A stretch of DNA of 64,000 bases, taken from positions 310,001 through 374,000 of the forward strand of contig JAKFAO010000007.1 in NCBI GenBank assembly GCA_021527695.1, in the 5' to 3' direction. The notes under the pieces were generated by a model, which ran no database searches, was not told where the DNA came from, and was given only the letters and a program-made list of their open reading frames with translations. The position numbers and the translations under genes are program-made. This document shows, piece after piece, positions 22,852 through 34,062 of this stretch; within the stretch, counting starts at the first letter, position 1, and the number at the start of each line of letters is the position of its first letter. This DNA comes from Naematelia aurantialba. Its lineage: Eukaryota > Basidiomycota > Tremellomycetes > Tremellales > Naemateliaceae.

Positions 22852-23244
22852 CGCCGAAGACTGGTAGGTGTAGGAGCGGTAGCGCCGAAGAGTGGTAGGT
22901 GGTAGGAGCGGTGGTAGGTGGTAGGAGCAGTGTTAGCGAGAGAGCGATTGGAGAGTGGGCGTCTGGTTGGTGCTTTCTGGCTCTGGCTCTGGCTTCTTTT
23001 GGGCAAGTGGGCAGGTCGATATGTATATAAATGGCGGGTTTGGCGCTGCACTGTACATTCACGAATGTAACTGGTCATTCTGCTACCTGCATCCACACCT
23101 CGCGGTCTGCCTGCGACTCATACCTCGCCGTCTTGGGGCGAGTATACGACCGACCAGCCGGCTACCTAAATTCGAGTCGACCACTCCACTGCCTGAATGT
23201 GACCAGCGCAACCGCGTCACCGCGCGACGTCACGCTCACCCTCA
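22852..23244. other. convergent intergenic region with short repeats
   Basis: 393 bp between the bZIP and TRAPPC13 3' ends. At 22851-22930 a degenerate repeat of 'gtggtaggtggtaggagcg' and 'agcgccgaaga' units occurs about four times. No gene. Confidence 0.45.
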
Positions 23245-26197
23245 TCACGCTGCGACCCACACATCACCCAAGCTGTCCCACTCGCGACCAACCCCCTCCT
23301 CGCCCGGCTCCATGATCAGTACCCTGAACCCCCCGAGTTCCGCCAGCCCCTCGTCAAGCGCTATAAACCGCAACGACACCTCCTGCTCCCCCTCCCAGTG
23401 CATGACCGACTTCGCCTGGGCGTCGTCGGCGTACGTGATTCCCAGATCTTCTTCTCTTGGTTCCAACTCGATCTTGTCAAGGATGAGCAGCGACGCTCCG
23501 AGGGGGGACACGAGCCCGCGCGTGAGAGACTGGACTGGTTCTCGCTTGGCGTTGGTCGCTGCTGGCTGGGAGAGGAACGGCGGAGGCGGGAACGACGAGC
23601 CTGACCTCGCTCCTGCTGCCCCCGCAGCGGTGGCTGCGGCAGTGGCTGCATTGGCAGTGGTTGCGGAAGAGGCAAGCGAGAGGGTGCTGGTGAATGGAGA
23701 CGGAGAGGTAAGGGAGATGCTAGTGCTTGACGCTTGTCGGAGCTGAGCTGATACTGGCGTCATGGGGCGAGAGGCAGGCGGCGGGGAGTATGGCGGCGAG
23801 AGCGGCGTGGCCGAGCGCGAAGGCGGGGAAAGGGCGAGTGAGAAGGCTGGATTGACCGGATACGATGATCGGCTGTTGGGTGCGATTGTTGGAGGGGAGG
23901 ACAGGTGCTGGACCCCGAGTCGGGGTGCTTTGGGGACCGCGTCTGCATCTGTTTCCGGGTCGGCAGGAACGACGCTCCGGATTCCAACGCGAACAACAAC
24001 TTGGAACTCTTGCTCGAGGTCGACGTGTCGGTCCCGCTTCGCCTCCTTGCCTCGCGCGCCGCCTCGATCGCTCCTTCGATGAACTTGATTAACACGAAGA
24101 ACCGTGAGATCAAATTCCCAACGGGGCTCGTCCTTGTCCGGCGGGACAGGCGGGAGACGCCAGCGTGAAGTCTCCGTGCGCCCTGACGGTCCGGGACTCG
24201 GACTGGGAGGCGCTGCACTCGACGTCCGGGTTGGGGGTTGCGTCGGACCATGGCTATGGCCATGGGCATGCGGTACCCGCCGGTTGAGGGTGGACGTTTG
24301 TAGTCTGCCTGGATCTCGATATAGCCCCGCGATCCACGAGACGTCTAGCCGACCGAGGGGGAGGATCGTGCCAGGTGCGTGGGACGGGGGAAACGTGCTC
24401 TTCTTCCGCACCGACCCAGAACTGGGAGCATTGGGACTCGTCGAAAGCGAGGGTGATACGAGGAAGAGGTACTGCCGCGTATCGCCTGGCATCAGGCTGC
24501 TCTCGGTGTCGGTGTAAGTGTCAGTGTGGGGTTTGGGGGTGGTGATTGTGTTTGGGTTGGTGGTACTAAGGCTGGGGCTGGGGTTGATGGGTACAGCGGT
24601 GAGCCCCAAGACAGGCTCGACACGGATCCGGTCAAACAGCAACGCCTCGGACGAGGTGTTCTGCACGAGCACCTCGAGAGACACATCCTGCCGCCGTGCA
24701 GGGTCGAGCTGGAGGTCCGCATGCGGCGATGTCTGGATACGCGTTTTGATGGCTAAAGGCGGAGTAACCTAAAGCGCTCTATCAGCTATCTGAGGCAATC
24801 ACGTCTAGTGAGGAGACGAGGAAAGGGAAGAGGGTTAAGGCTTATGAGTAAAGAGACGAAGGTATGAGTAAGGAGATGAAGGGGGAGAATCAGGCAGATG
24901 GATGAAGATGAAGGGAGAGTCGTGTCGAAAGATGGGCGCTGTTACAATGCGATGATATCAAGGTGGGCGGGTTCAACGGGAAAAGTATCCGTAGAGACAG
25001 CAAGCTGGGGGAAAAGAGTGGGAAGTGGGAAGGTGGGAAGGTGGGACGTGACCCAGACGGACGATGGACAGCGATGGCAGAGTAGTGAAAGGAGGGAGAG
25101 CAGAAGGAGGAAGAGAGGAAGAGAGAAGAGAGAGGAGAGAGAGGAGGGAGAGGAGGGAGAGCAGAGGGAGGAAGAGAGGAAGAGAGAAGAGAGAGGAGAG
25201 AGAGGAGGGAGAGGAGGGAGAGGAGGGAGAGGACAGAGATGAGAGAGGGAAGATAGAGAGGAGATAGACCCACGGTAAACTTGAGGAAGCGCTGAAACGT
25301 CCGCCGGCCGTCTGGCAGCTCCCATGCCACAGACACAATGAGGACATGTGCGCCGAGCTCCTTGACCTCGTTGTTCGCTTCGAGGACGACGCTCTCTCCG
25401 GGATGCAGCACGGGCCATGGGGGTTCCGTCCCCTCCTTCTCCTTCTCGCTCTCCTTCTCTTTCTCCTTCTCCTTCTCCTTCTCCTTCTCCTTCTCCTTCT
25501 CCTTCTCCGCCTCCTCCGCCGTCTGGCCATCTTCCACGTCCGGCGGTATGCCCCCCCTGCCCCGCGTCACTCCGCCCTCATCGCCTTGTCTCTCTCCATT
25601 CTCAGACCCATCACCTCGTCCCTCCTTCTCCTTCTCCTTCTCCTTCTCCTTCTCCTTCTCCTTTTCCTTCACCTTCTCCTTCTGCATCTCATCCTCATCC
25701 TCATGCTCATCGTCTCCACCTTCCCCGCCCCCGGGCTCACCATGGACCACCTCGGCAAGCCTGTACCTCCCCCCCGGGCCCTGCAGCTCGCACATCATCT
25801 TCACGCCCATCACCCCCTCTGCGCGCACATTCGCCAACGCCAGCTTGATGCCCAGCACCGCCCCGAGGCTCGCACGGCCGAATGGCGCAGGGTAGTTGTG
25901 CGTCGGCGAGAGCTGCAGCGACGGAACCTGCAAAGTCGGCGCAGATCCAGCGGGCGGGACAGGGGCTGCTGCCGGTGCAGGAGTCGACGAGGCGATGAGT
26001 GTGTGTGGTGTGAGGCGGAGCCTGAAGGTGTCAGCACCATCATCAGCATCAGCGACACATCAGCATCAGCATAAGCGCCAGCTTCAGCGATACCGTTGGT
26101 GGGGCTGTTGGGCAATGGAGACGCCTTAAAATGTGAAGAGAGGATAGAAGATCGACCATACTCACACCGAGAGCCTCAGCGGCGGAGCGCCGTCCAT
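23245..26197 (-). CDS. TRAPP complex subunit TRAPPC13 (DUF974)
   Basis: Component of a TRAPP vesicle-tethering complex in Golgi traffic or autophagy. The start at 26197 gives MDGAPPLRLSV, spliced to LRLTPHTLIASS. The body has the DUF974 pattern: YPAPFGRASLGAVLGIKLAL (first beta-sandwich strand pair), VMGVKMMCELQGPGG, VVLEANNEVKELGAHVLIVS, RRTFQRFLKFT, then VTPPLAIKTRIQTSPHADLQ, VSLEVLVQNTSSEALLFDRI and a C-terminus with GITYADDAQAKSVMHWEGEQ. The first domain is interrupted by ~100 residues of Lys-Glu repeats (next entry). The last splice joins 25274 to 24768 across a 505-nt intron full of GA-rich repeats on the plus strand. Ser/Pro-rich disordered loops also occur near 23700-24300. The family call rests on these strands and on order along the protein. 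Confidence 0.8.
24769..25273 (-). repeat. repeat-filled intron of TRAPPC13
   Basis: This 505-nt intron (GT donor at 25273, TTTAG acceptor at 24769) is about ten times longer than most introns here. Its middle (about 25080-25260 on the plus strand) is a purine array of 'gaggagagagaggagg' and 'gaagagagg' units, with a longer ~70-bp unit (gaggaagagaggaagagaga...) duplicated. On the sense strand it is a polypyrimidine tract. Confidence 0.8.
25435..25695 (-). repeat. Lys-Glu coding repeat inside TRAPPC13
   Basis: On the plus strand two blocks (about 25435-25510 and 25622-25685) are runs of 'tctcct' with small changes. They read on the coding strand as (Lys-Glu)n, separated by an acidic Gly/Asp-rich stretch. 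They lie between two conserved beta strands of the first TRAPPC13 domain, so they form a long charged insertion. Confidence 0.85.
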
Positions 26198-26538
26198 GGG
26201 GACGAGCTATGCGAGATGCAGACGCGCAGCGGCAGGAAGCAGGCTCAACGAGATCGAGCTCGAGCCCGCGCGTCAGCCGATGCGAGCTGCGTGCGAATGC
26301 AGAAGTACACCGCCGCGATGCTCAGTGATTGTCAAAACTCAACGCGAACCGAATGCGAGGCGGCAAAGATCACCTCCACCAACGGATTTGGCAGTTGGTT
26401 ACACCTGTTCTCGAAACACTACCCAACACCGCAATCCGCTCATCACCATGCATGCCCGTAAAGAGACCTCTTTGCAAACATAAATCGTGGCTTTCCTCGT
26501 TACTCTCCGCACTCCCGTCACCTGCTTCATTTCCTCCC
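26198..26538. other. intergenic region, TRAPPC13 promoter side
   Basis: 341 bp between the TRAPPC13 start and the citrate synthase stop, both leftward genes. It should hold the citrate synthase 3' UTR and the TRAPPC13 promoter. Nothing else is seen. Confidence 0.4.
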
Positions 26539-28778
26539 CTACTTGCCTGCAAACATCTTCTTGATCGCCTCGGTAGAGTACGACTTGGGCCTCTCGAGGG
26601 GCATCTGCCTTCATCAGTTTCCATTCCCCACACCCTCAGCTGATGCAAACACTCACACCAAGCGCACGGTCCCAGATGAGCTGCGAGACGACACCAAATG
26701 CTCGCGAGACACCAAAGAGGACAGTGTAGAAGTCTTGCTGGTGCAAGCCGTAGTAGGTGAGCAGGACACCCGAGTGGGCATCCACATTGGGCCACGGGTC
26801 TGTACACGTCAACAAAGAACCAATGAAGAAAGAACGGGGTGCAAATGCACGACGTACTCTTGGCCTTGCCGGCCTCCAAGAGGATGTTGGGGACGATCTT
26901 GTAGATCTGGCCGACGAGCTTGAAGAGCGGGTCGTCGGGGAGGTGCTTGAGCGCAAACTCTCGCTGGGCAGTGTATCGCGGGTCCTGCGCGAGTCAGCGA
27001 CTGTGATACTCGTCGAAGTCTCAGGGATACACGTACAGTCTTTCTCAAGACGGCATGGCCGTAACCGGGGACGACCTGACCGCCCTTGAGGGTCGACCAA
27101 ACGTACTCGGCGACCTTCTCATCGGGTGCGTCCTCGCCAATCTGCGCACGCATCTTCTGGACCCATCGGAGTACCTCCTGGTTGGCAAGACTACGACATT
27201 CAGTAAATCTAACACGGGCGAGGAGGCACGCACCCGTGCAATGGGCCAGCAAGACCGTTGAGGGACGCGGCGAATGATAAGAAGGGGTCGGACAAGGCGG
27301 AGCCAACCAAGTGGCCAGTGTGGGCCGAAACATTGCCACCCTCGTGGTCCGAGTGAATGGTGATGTACAGACGCATGAGCTCGACAAACTCCTCGTTGTC
27401 ACCATAGCCAAGCAGGGTGGCTAGGTTGGCAGAGTAGTCCTTGTTCTGGTCAATGGAAGGGAGCTTGCCATCGCCATAGACGTTTCGGAAGATACGGCCG
27501 GCAATGTTGGGCAGCTTGGCGATAAGGTCCATCGAGTCGTCGAATGTGGTCTTCCAGTAGTCGCGTTTGTGCACGCCGTCAGAGTAGGCCTTGGCGAACG
27601 CTGAGTCGTGGTTGAGCTAGTCGCTATCAGCGCTGCCGTCGTCTAGACGCGGGCAACGAGTCAGGCCGCCCTGTGACGTCCTGCGCCACGAAGGAGAGAA
27701 TCCGTGACATTCTGCGCCGCGAAGGAGAATCAAACCTCGTGACATCCAGTGTCGCAAACGAGCACAACACACAGAATGCTGCACCGCGAAAGAGGACAAA
27801 ACTTACCGCAGTGACCGCGAGAGAGAACTGGCTCATGGGGTGGAGGGTGTTTGGGCACCGGTCAATGAGCTCCTCGACAAACTTGGGGATCTCGGCGCGC
27901 GCAGCCCACTCCTGCGAGAGGCCCTTGACCTGCTCAGCGGTGGGTACCTCGCCCGTCAGGAGAAGCCAGAACAGGGATTCTGGGAGAGGCTCGGATCCGC
28001 CTGGAGCGGCGGGAAGCTCGGCCTGGCACTCCGGGATCGTCTTGCCGCGGAAACGGATACCCTCTTCGGCGTCGAGGACGGATCCTTCCCAAATGAGGCC
28101 CTGGGATGTCAGCGAGGGACCATGTGGTGGGGTTTCGCCCTCGCAGAGGGAGAGAATTCTATGGCTGATCAAGGGAGACGAGACAAGGGAATAAAAGACT
28201 AGGTGAACTGGAAACAAGAGAGGAGACAGGAGAGAGGAGAGCAGGAGAGAGGAAGGAGAGAAGAAAGGAGAGAGGAGAGGGGAGAGAGGAGAGCAGAGAG
28301 GAAAGGAAGCGAGAGTAGAGGAGAGAGAAAGCGGGAGGGATCAATGCAGAGAAGGGTCGAGGGAGATGGAAAGCCCAGAGCTAGTGTAGATCACCCACCT
28401 TGATACCACGCATGCCTCCGTATGCCTGGTCGACCGTGACCTCTCCAAAGCTCTTGTTGCCGTGCTCTGCTCGAACAGCCTTGACATTCTCAATCTCCTT
28501 GGGGATGAGCTCGGCCATGCGGTCCTTGAGCGACTGGACAGCAGCGACATTCGACGTCGAGAACGCGCGCGCCGCAGGGCGGAGCTAAGAGAGACGAGGG
28601 ATCAGCGAATCCGCCCAATTTCCATCGAGCACCCATTCCGTCGAGCCCCCATTTCCGTCGACGACGACCACGACCACGACAACGATAACGACGGGAGGAA
28701 CGACGGCGAGAAGGTTGGTTGCAGCGAAGGACAGGGACACACCTGTGTGCGGAGGGCTGATCGGGCGATAGAGCTCAT
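26539..28778 (-). CDS. CIT1: citrate synthase, mitochondrial
   Basis: Condenses acetyl-CoA and oxaloacetate to citrate in the TCA cycle. The first exon (28743-28778) encodes [12 protein letters not shown]; it continues at 28584 with [20 protein letters not shown], an Arg/Ser-rich mitochondrial presequence. Landmarks follow: [66 protein letters not shown], then [20 protein letters not shown] and [20 protein letters not shown] (catalytic His region), [20 protein letters not shown] (second His), [19 protein letters not shown] (catalytic Asp) and the end [16 protein letters not shown]. It is full length. One intron (28101-28398) is swollen by GA-rich repeats, and another (about 27607-27806) holds an imperfect direct repeat. 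Confidence 0.95.
28101..28398 (-). repeat. repeat-filled intron of citrate synthase
   Basis: 298-nt intron between codons for IKG and LIW. The plus strand from about 28205 to 28340 is a purine array of 'gagaggagag', 'aggaagagaag' and similar units; on the sense strand this is a long pyrimidine tract. Confidence 0.75.
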
Positions 28779-29286
28779 CGTTTGGACTGGGTATGATCCA
28801 CTGGTAGACAGACAGGCGGGAGATGGAGGGGCCAGAATGTGGAGAGATACAAAAGATTCGGCAAGTTGGGTATTCGTGGACTTTCGGAAAGAGCGGGCAC
28901 CGGAGCACCGTCCTTGCCGCGGGTGGCTGACGTGGCATTTGGTGCGGGTTGGGTTGATACTTGATTGCACGGCGTTGGGGATGTGACAGCGTAGGGGAGG
29001 TAGAGAGGGTGGAAGCGTAGAGGGTAGAGGGTAGAGAGAGTAGAGAATGCAAGAGTGTAGGAACGCAGGGAGCTATGCACTTCAACTGCATCATGTACAT
29101 CGATACAACGAATCTAACAGTCACATCTATGTACCGTCGTCTGATCTATTTGCTCGGCGCCCGCTTCACATACAACGCTCCTATCCTCGACGCTGCTGGA
29201 CTGCTCCGCCACCGTGGCGGTTACTCTCTCCCGCCCGGCGTCTGATCCCTCCTGCCTTTGTGTTTGCTGGACGAGGATGATGCCGC
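28779..29286. promoter_or_regulatory. citrate synthase promoter region
   Basis: 508 bp between the citrate synthase start and the stop of the next leftward gene. Around 28995-29045 it carries a GA-rich degenerate repeat (gtagagggtagagggtagagag), which is a CT-rich tract on the sense strand of citrate synthase. Confidence 0.45.
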
Positions 29287-30116
29287 CTACCCCATCCTCC
29301 CTCCGTCCCGGAACACCTCGTCGTACCCCCACGACGGCGGCTCCTCGTTCCCGATCCCCATGACGCGCTCGACGCGCTCCTCCTCTTCGTCCTGGTCCAT
29401 CATGCTCTCCTCCGCCTCGTCCTCATCCATCATCATCCGCTCGTCCTCGTCCTGTTCATCCTCTTGCCCGCCATACCCATCGCCCTCCTCGGTGTCTTGC
29501 GCTGGATCGTCCGGCCGGCGCACCTCCTGCACCTGTACCTGCACTTGCAGCTGCGTCGGCGTCTTCTGGAACGCTGCCCACGGATTGCTCGCTGCAGGGG
29601 GCTTGGACGGGCCGGCCCCGAAGGCCAGAGGCGCAAATGCGTCCGACTCGAACCCGCTCAACCCGCCGCCCGTGGGCGTGCCAAACCCATAACTCGAGGT
29701 ACGCCGGAGCGCCCCCGGCCGCGGGCTGAACATGGGCGCCTCTTCGTGCTCGGCCTGGTACATGGCGTGGGCGAGGGGGGTCGGAAGTGGAAGTGCATGC
29801 GCGTGTGCATGTGCGTGGGCATGGGCTGCGTTGGGCGCATCCGAGTACGGATAGGTAGAAGGGAGCGACGTCGGTTTGCGCGTGCGCGACGTCGAGCGCG
29901 AGCCCGGCATCGCGTGGAAGTGCGCGGCAGGCGACATGGGTGCGATAGGCTGCATGGCCAGGTGCTGCGCGAGGTATTCCTAGACTCGTCAGCGGGTTCC
30001 GTCGACGCTCGTCAAGGTACCCAGATACTCACTTGGAGCGCTTTCAGGTCATATTCGTCTTGCGAGACGTGCATGTTGCCCCCGAGCGACGCGATGAGGT
30101 CCTCGATGGAGGCCAT
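29287..30116 (-). CDS. acidic low-complexity protein of unknown function
   Basis: Not recognised. Two exons (30033-30116 and 29287-29979) join in phase 0 to 777 nt, or 258 residues. The N-terminus MASIEDLIASLGGNMHVSQD, then EYDLKALQEYLAQHL, is helix-like and looks conserved. The rest is disordered: a His-Ala tract (near 29790-29825), PMFSPRPGALRRTSSYGFGT, GPSKPPAASNPWAAFQKTP, a Gln-Val tract, and a strongly acidic region rich in Asp, Glu and Met (29375-29470). It ends at EEPPSWGYDEVFRDGGRMG. The start was chosen because an upstream in-frame stretch to 30560 has no protein character. Confidence 0.6.
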
Positions 30117-31780
30117 GGTGCAGGCGAGTACGCGGCGAGTAGGTTGGGGGAACGAGTGCGGGAAAGAGCTCGGCGGCTGGGACCCTTGGGCGCTTGCGGT
30201 CGGCGCGGTGTCCGATGCGGAAATGCGAGTGGCGTGATATCCTCGCTGGCAGTCGTCACAAGCACGTACTACGAGCCAACGATCACGCGAGGGGGTTGTT
30301 CTGTGCAGGCCGTCGTCTGCCTCGAGATCGCGGATATGATCGTGGGAGTACGAGATGCACGTCGGCTCCTTTGTACGGGCAAGAGTGGGTGTATGTGGAG
30401 TTGTACTAGTGCAAGTCGCAGTGGTGGTGCACAGTATGAAGTGGTGCAGTTGGTGGTGTGGTGCTGTTGTCCTCGCCCCGGCTGTCGGGACAAAGCGCTT
30501 GTGCTCGGTAGAATCGTCTGCCATTTTTTTTTCGGTCAAAGTGACGCCGGCCAAAGCCAAAATCCATTACGCTCGCTCGGAAAGTCCGGTCCGGCTAACT
30601 GACCGTGGGAAAAACATAATTAGCCTGGCGGGGGGATTGCCCCGCTCGGTCCGATGAGGGGACTGCGAGGCCAGGGTCCACGCGGCGGCCCCTGGCGGTT
30701 TTTCCGTGCGGAGTTTGGAACAGAGGGGAGGGAGGGGCGGGGCAGAGCGGGGGGAAGGAGGGGGCAGGGTCAGGTCCCGTTCCTCGTTCCTCGTTGGAGT
30801 GGGAGAGTTGTACCTCGGTATGTCGACTCTCACGAGTCGCCGGGCGTCTCCATCTAGCGTCCTGACGATACATGAGTGGCCATGACAGCATCGCCAGCAC
30901 CAGGACTCGCAGCGTAGATATCGACCCCGATGCAGGAATCATGACCATGGATCCCAAGGAGACATAATCAACTCTTGTGCAGCTCGATACGGGGGTTTGG
31001 GAGAGGGAGGGATCGCCCAAGGAGTGTTTGCGGCAACAGAGTTTGAGCGTCTAGGGTCAACTTTACCGCTAGTTGGGGGGGTAGTATCGCGGGCATTTGG
31101 GAAGGGCTGTATCGTGCATGGTCGCGTGGGCAGTGTGGGGTGTGGTGGGGTGCACGCTGCGTGCTGCGGTGAGTCTGCGTGGTATGGCGCTAGTCCTAGT
31201 GGGATTGCGATAGATAGTCAAACCACCATGCAAACCACCATGCAAGCTCCAGCAGTCCAACTGGTCATGTGACGATCTTATTGATTACCCCCGCCTCCGC
31301 GACACCCCCGATGCGCAAAGCTCCAACGCTCCCGCGAATAAGCATGATAGGGCGGGGGCAGCCGCAGCGGGAACGAACCCTAGGTGGACCTCCAACTGAT
31401 CCGCAATCCAGCTCTTTAGCATCGGTCTTATCGGCCCATCAAGACTAACGCAGCCAGCAGCAGCCAACAGCCAGCCAGCCAGCCAGCGGACAGTTGCATC
31501 AAGCCTTGCGTAGTGTCGCCGTGGGTACTATCGAGTGAGAGGCTACGGATAGCACGGCCGTCGGTAGTTCTGACGTCACCGACCGCCATGGATGTCCTTC
31601 ATCCTATTTCTTATACTGCCATACTTGAACAATCGCCCCAGAAGCCCACACCCTTCGTATACGCTTTATTCTGTACATGAGATCAACGCGGCAGCCCAAC
31701 CCCGACTGGCGAATCCGCCGGTCCTGAACACCCCGCTGTGGATCTTCCGCGTGGACCAGAGTGTGACCCAAGACCAGCCA
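30117..31780. other. large intergenic region
   Basis: 1.66 kb between the acidic protein start and the aldo/keto reductase stop. No convincing gene on either strand. Around 30720-30780 it is G-rich (gggaggggcgggg), and 31460-31490 has short 'ccagccag' repeats. A sequence resembling a tRNA B box at 31369-31380 was considered and rejected. Confidence 0.4.
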
Positions 31781-33684
31781 TCACTCTGGGCTCTTGATGC
31801 TCGGGTCGTCCAGGTCGGCAGGAAGGTCTGGAGACGGGTACTCCTTGTTCATGTGGGACTGCGCAGCGCACTCAGCCCCAGCCCTCGCAAGGACCTCAAT
31901 GTCCACTCACGTAGTACCTGAAATGAATCTGCTTGCCGGCCTCGTCAATCTCGTTGATATCTTCGCTCGCTACCGCGATCAGCGCACGTCTCTAGAGACG
32001 TAGATGGCTGTGCCGAGAAGGGGATGGCTCTACTGGGAAAATAACTACAGATGACCAGCCTGACGAGGCGGACAGGCAGAACTGAGAGCCCTAGCAAACC
32101 CGAACACCTGGCAAACCCAAACACGGCTGACGGGTGCAGCCACGAGACTCACACAAATCAGGGAGCTGCTCGATCGCAGCCATCTTCTTGATGCGTTCCG
32201 GGTTCGCACTAGTCGTCACAGCCACCACATTCTTCTTCCTCGTCCATAAGAGAAGGACCGTGGCTTCGTCGACGGCCTGGCCGGTGCTGGACGACAGGCG
32301 CTGAGCGATCTTTGAGAGCACAGGCTTGACCGGTCCACCGGTTGGATGACGCAGCAGGGGCTGTGGTTTCAGCTTCACGGGTAGCGTGCTGGCCAAGTGG
32401 AAGGTGGCGCTGCGTCCCGCCCTTATGAGGGACTCAGGGCAGGATGCATGAGGACAAGAAGAGGGGGAATGGAGGCGGGAGTCGCTGGGGGTGGGGGAGG
32501 CGGGGGCGGGCGCGAAGCACGGGACAAGAGCAGGAAGGGGACGGCACAGCCGCACTCACAGTCAAAGGTCCATACGACTGCGTGACGATGTCGTACTTGT
32601 CATGCAGCTTCAAGACCGGCTCGATGTGGGCCAGGACGTACGGGTGGTATTCGATTTCTGGACGGATTAGCCTTTCCTGCCTCCGGTGTTAGCGACCCAC
32701 GGTTCACGACGGGCTTGATCTTGGCGACGCTCATGACGGCCTCGATATCCTGCGGGCGGAAGTTGCCTGTGCTGCGTGAGCGGAGTGCGCACGGTGCACG
32801 TGCAGCCCGAGCACCCAGGAGGGACGAGCGGAGGGAGGGGGGGACGGAGGGACGGACGGAGGGAGGAAGGGACGGACGGACGGAGGGGGGGACGGAGGGA
32901 GGGAGGGAGGGAGGGACGGGCGGAGGGAGGGACGGGCGAGGCAAGGGGACGCACTGAGTCCGAGGGAGCAGCCCTTGAGAGTGCCGTCCTCGACGAGGGC
33001 CTCGAGGTAGCCCCAGAAGGCGCTGACGCCAGCCGCACCGGGGACGAACGGGTTGTGTATCAGGAGGAGGTCGGGGACGAAGCCGAGCTTGTCGAGCGAG
33101 CCCTGCACCGACTTGCGCACGTCCTCGAACGACGTCCCTGCATCGTCAGCCTAGCGTAGCCTAGCCCAGCCTAGCCGGACCGCCTAGCCGGACCGCCGGG
33201 CACACCGGGGACCAGACACGCGCACTCACCATCGACTCTGCTGACTACGGAGCGTCAGCATGTATTCTATTATCCTACCACACGGCCGGCACCCGCCGGC
33301 TCACCCTTGGTCGTCACCCACACGTCTGAGCGCTCGAACCCCGCGGCCGTGATCGCGAGTCCCGTCTCCGCCTCGGTCCCGTAGTACTGGCACACATCAG
33401 CCGCCCGCCGCCCGCCTGCCGCCTCAGCACACTCGACGGCCTACCTGCGCAGTATCGATGTGCACTATCCCAGCCTTGAGCGCCACCGTGCCCAGCTCAG
33501 TCGCCTTGTCCCCGCTCTGCTCGATACCCCCCGTCCCGTTCCCCCACCCGAGCCACGGGATCTGCTTGCCGTCGTTCAACTTGATCGTGCGCACCATGCT
33601 AAAGGGCTTTTGTACAGTCGGCGCAAGTGAGCGAGGTACGAGCACTGGGCGAGTCGCGTGATACAGACGTGCAAACAGACGCAT
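31781..33684 (-). CDS. aldo/keto reductase
   Basis: NAD(P)H-dependent reductase of carbonyl compounds; substrate unknown. Spliced order: MVRTIKLNDGKQIPWLGWGN, AGIVHIDTAQYYGTEAETGL (catalytic Asp and Tyr), FERSDVWVTTK (catalytic Lys), DLLLIHNPFVPGAAG (catalytic His), LKGCSLGLSNFRPQDIEAVM, PEIEYHPYVL-type strand with QSYGPL, then VLLLWTRKKNVVAVTTSANP (NADP-binding end of the barrel) and DINEIDEAGKQIHFRYY. The last exon ends KSPE at 31781. Two in-frame ATGs exist: 33597 gives the usual AKR start, while 33684 adds 29 residues (MRLFARLYHATRPVLVPRSL) that look like a mitochondrial presequence. The intron 32767-32954 holds GGGA-type repeats. Confidence 0.85.
32767..32954 (-). repeat. repeat-filled intron of the aldo/keto reductase
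   Basis: 188-nt intron between the codons of GLS and NFR. The plus strand 32820-32940 is a tandem array of 'ggagggacgga' and 'ggagg' units, so the sense strand is rich in C and T. Confidence 0.75.
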
Positions 33685-33978
33685 ATAACGGTCGAGGAAT
33701 TTCCCCCAGGCTTACTCTTTTCAATGACTGGGCCCTGTTATGCCGGGTGGAGGTGGGTGGAGGTATGACCAAACAGAAATCCGCCCGTCCTCTCCCTGAC
33801 ATCGCTGGGCATCCAAACTCTTGGCTTTATCAACTGACTCTCTTCTCGCGGTCTTCGGTCGTCGTCCGACTTGCAGTCCCAGGACGACGTGTTGCCCAGA
33901 TACCCCGCTCTGAGCCAGCCGCCCATCTTGAATATCTTGAATCGCAGGGCACACCTTCGTTCCTGGCGCAAAAAGATC

Positions 33979-34062
33979 AGGCCACTGCCGGAATCGAACC
34001 GGCCTTTCAAGAACGAAGCCAAAATTCAGAATCTCACGTACTAACCGATATACGAAGCGGCC
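33979..34062 (-). tRNA. tRNA-Gln (anticodon CTG) with a 12-nt intron
   Basis: Read on the minus strand, the acceptor stem GGCCGCT (34062-34056) pairs with AGTGGCC (33986-33980), with one G-U. The D arm is GTAT-loop-GTAC. The anticodon stem TGAGA pairs with TCTTG through two wobbles. The loop reads TTCTGA, giving CTG at 34-36; 12 nt follow before position 38, a canonical nuclear tRNA intron position. The T arm is GCCGG-TTCGATT-CCGGC. A T5 Pol III terminator follows at about 33970-33974. The anticodon assignment depends on this intron placement. Confidence 0.85.

Noticed and set aside
25346..26074. Long plus-strand open frame over the TRAPPC13 gene
   Set aside because: It is poly-Leu/Pro/Ser read from the antisense of the Lys-Glu repeats; the minus strand holds the real gene with family motifs.
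30117..30560. N-terminal extension of the acidic unknown protein (open frame continuing upstream to 30560)
   Set aside because: The sequence is His/Thr/Ser-rich and irregular. The downstream MASIEDLIASLGG start looks conserved and is the better choice.
31369..31380. tRNA-like B box (GGGTTCGTTCCC on the minus strand) with a GGATCAGTTGG stretch upstream
   Set aside because: No 7-bp acceptor stem, D stem or consistent T stem could be formed, and the spacing between the boxes is too short.
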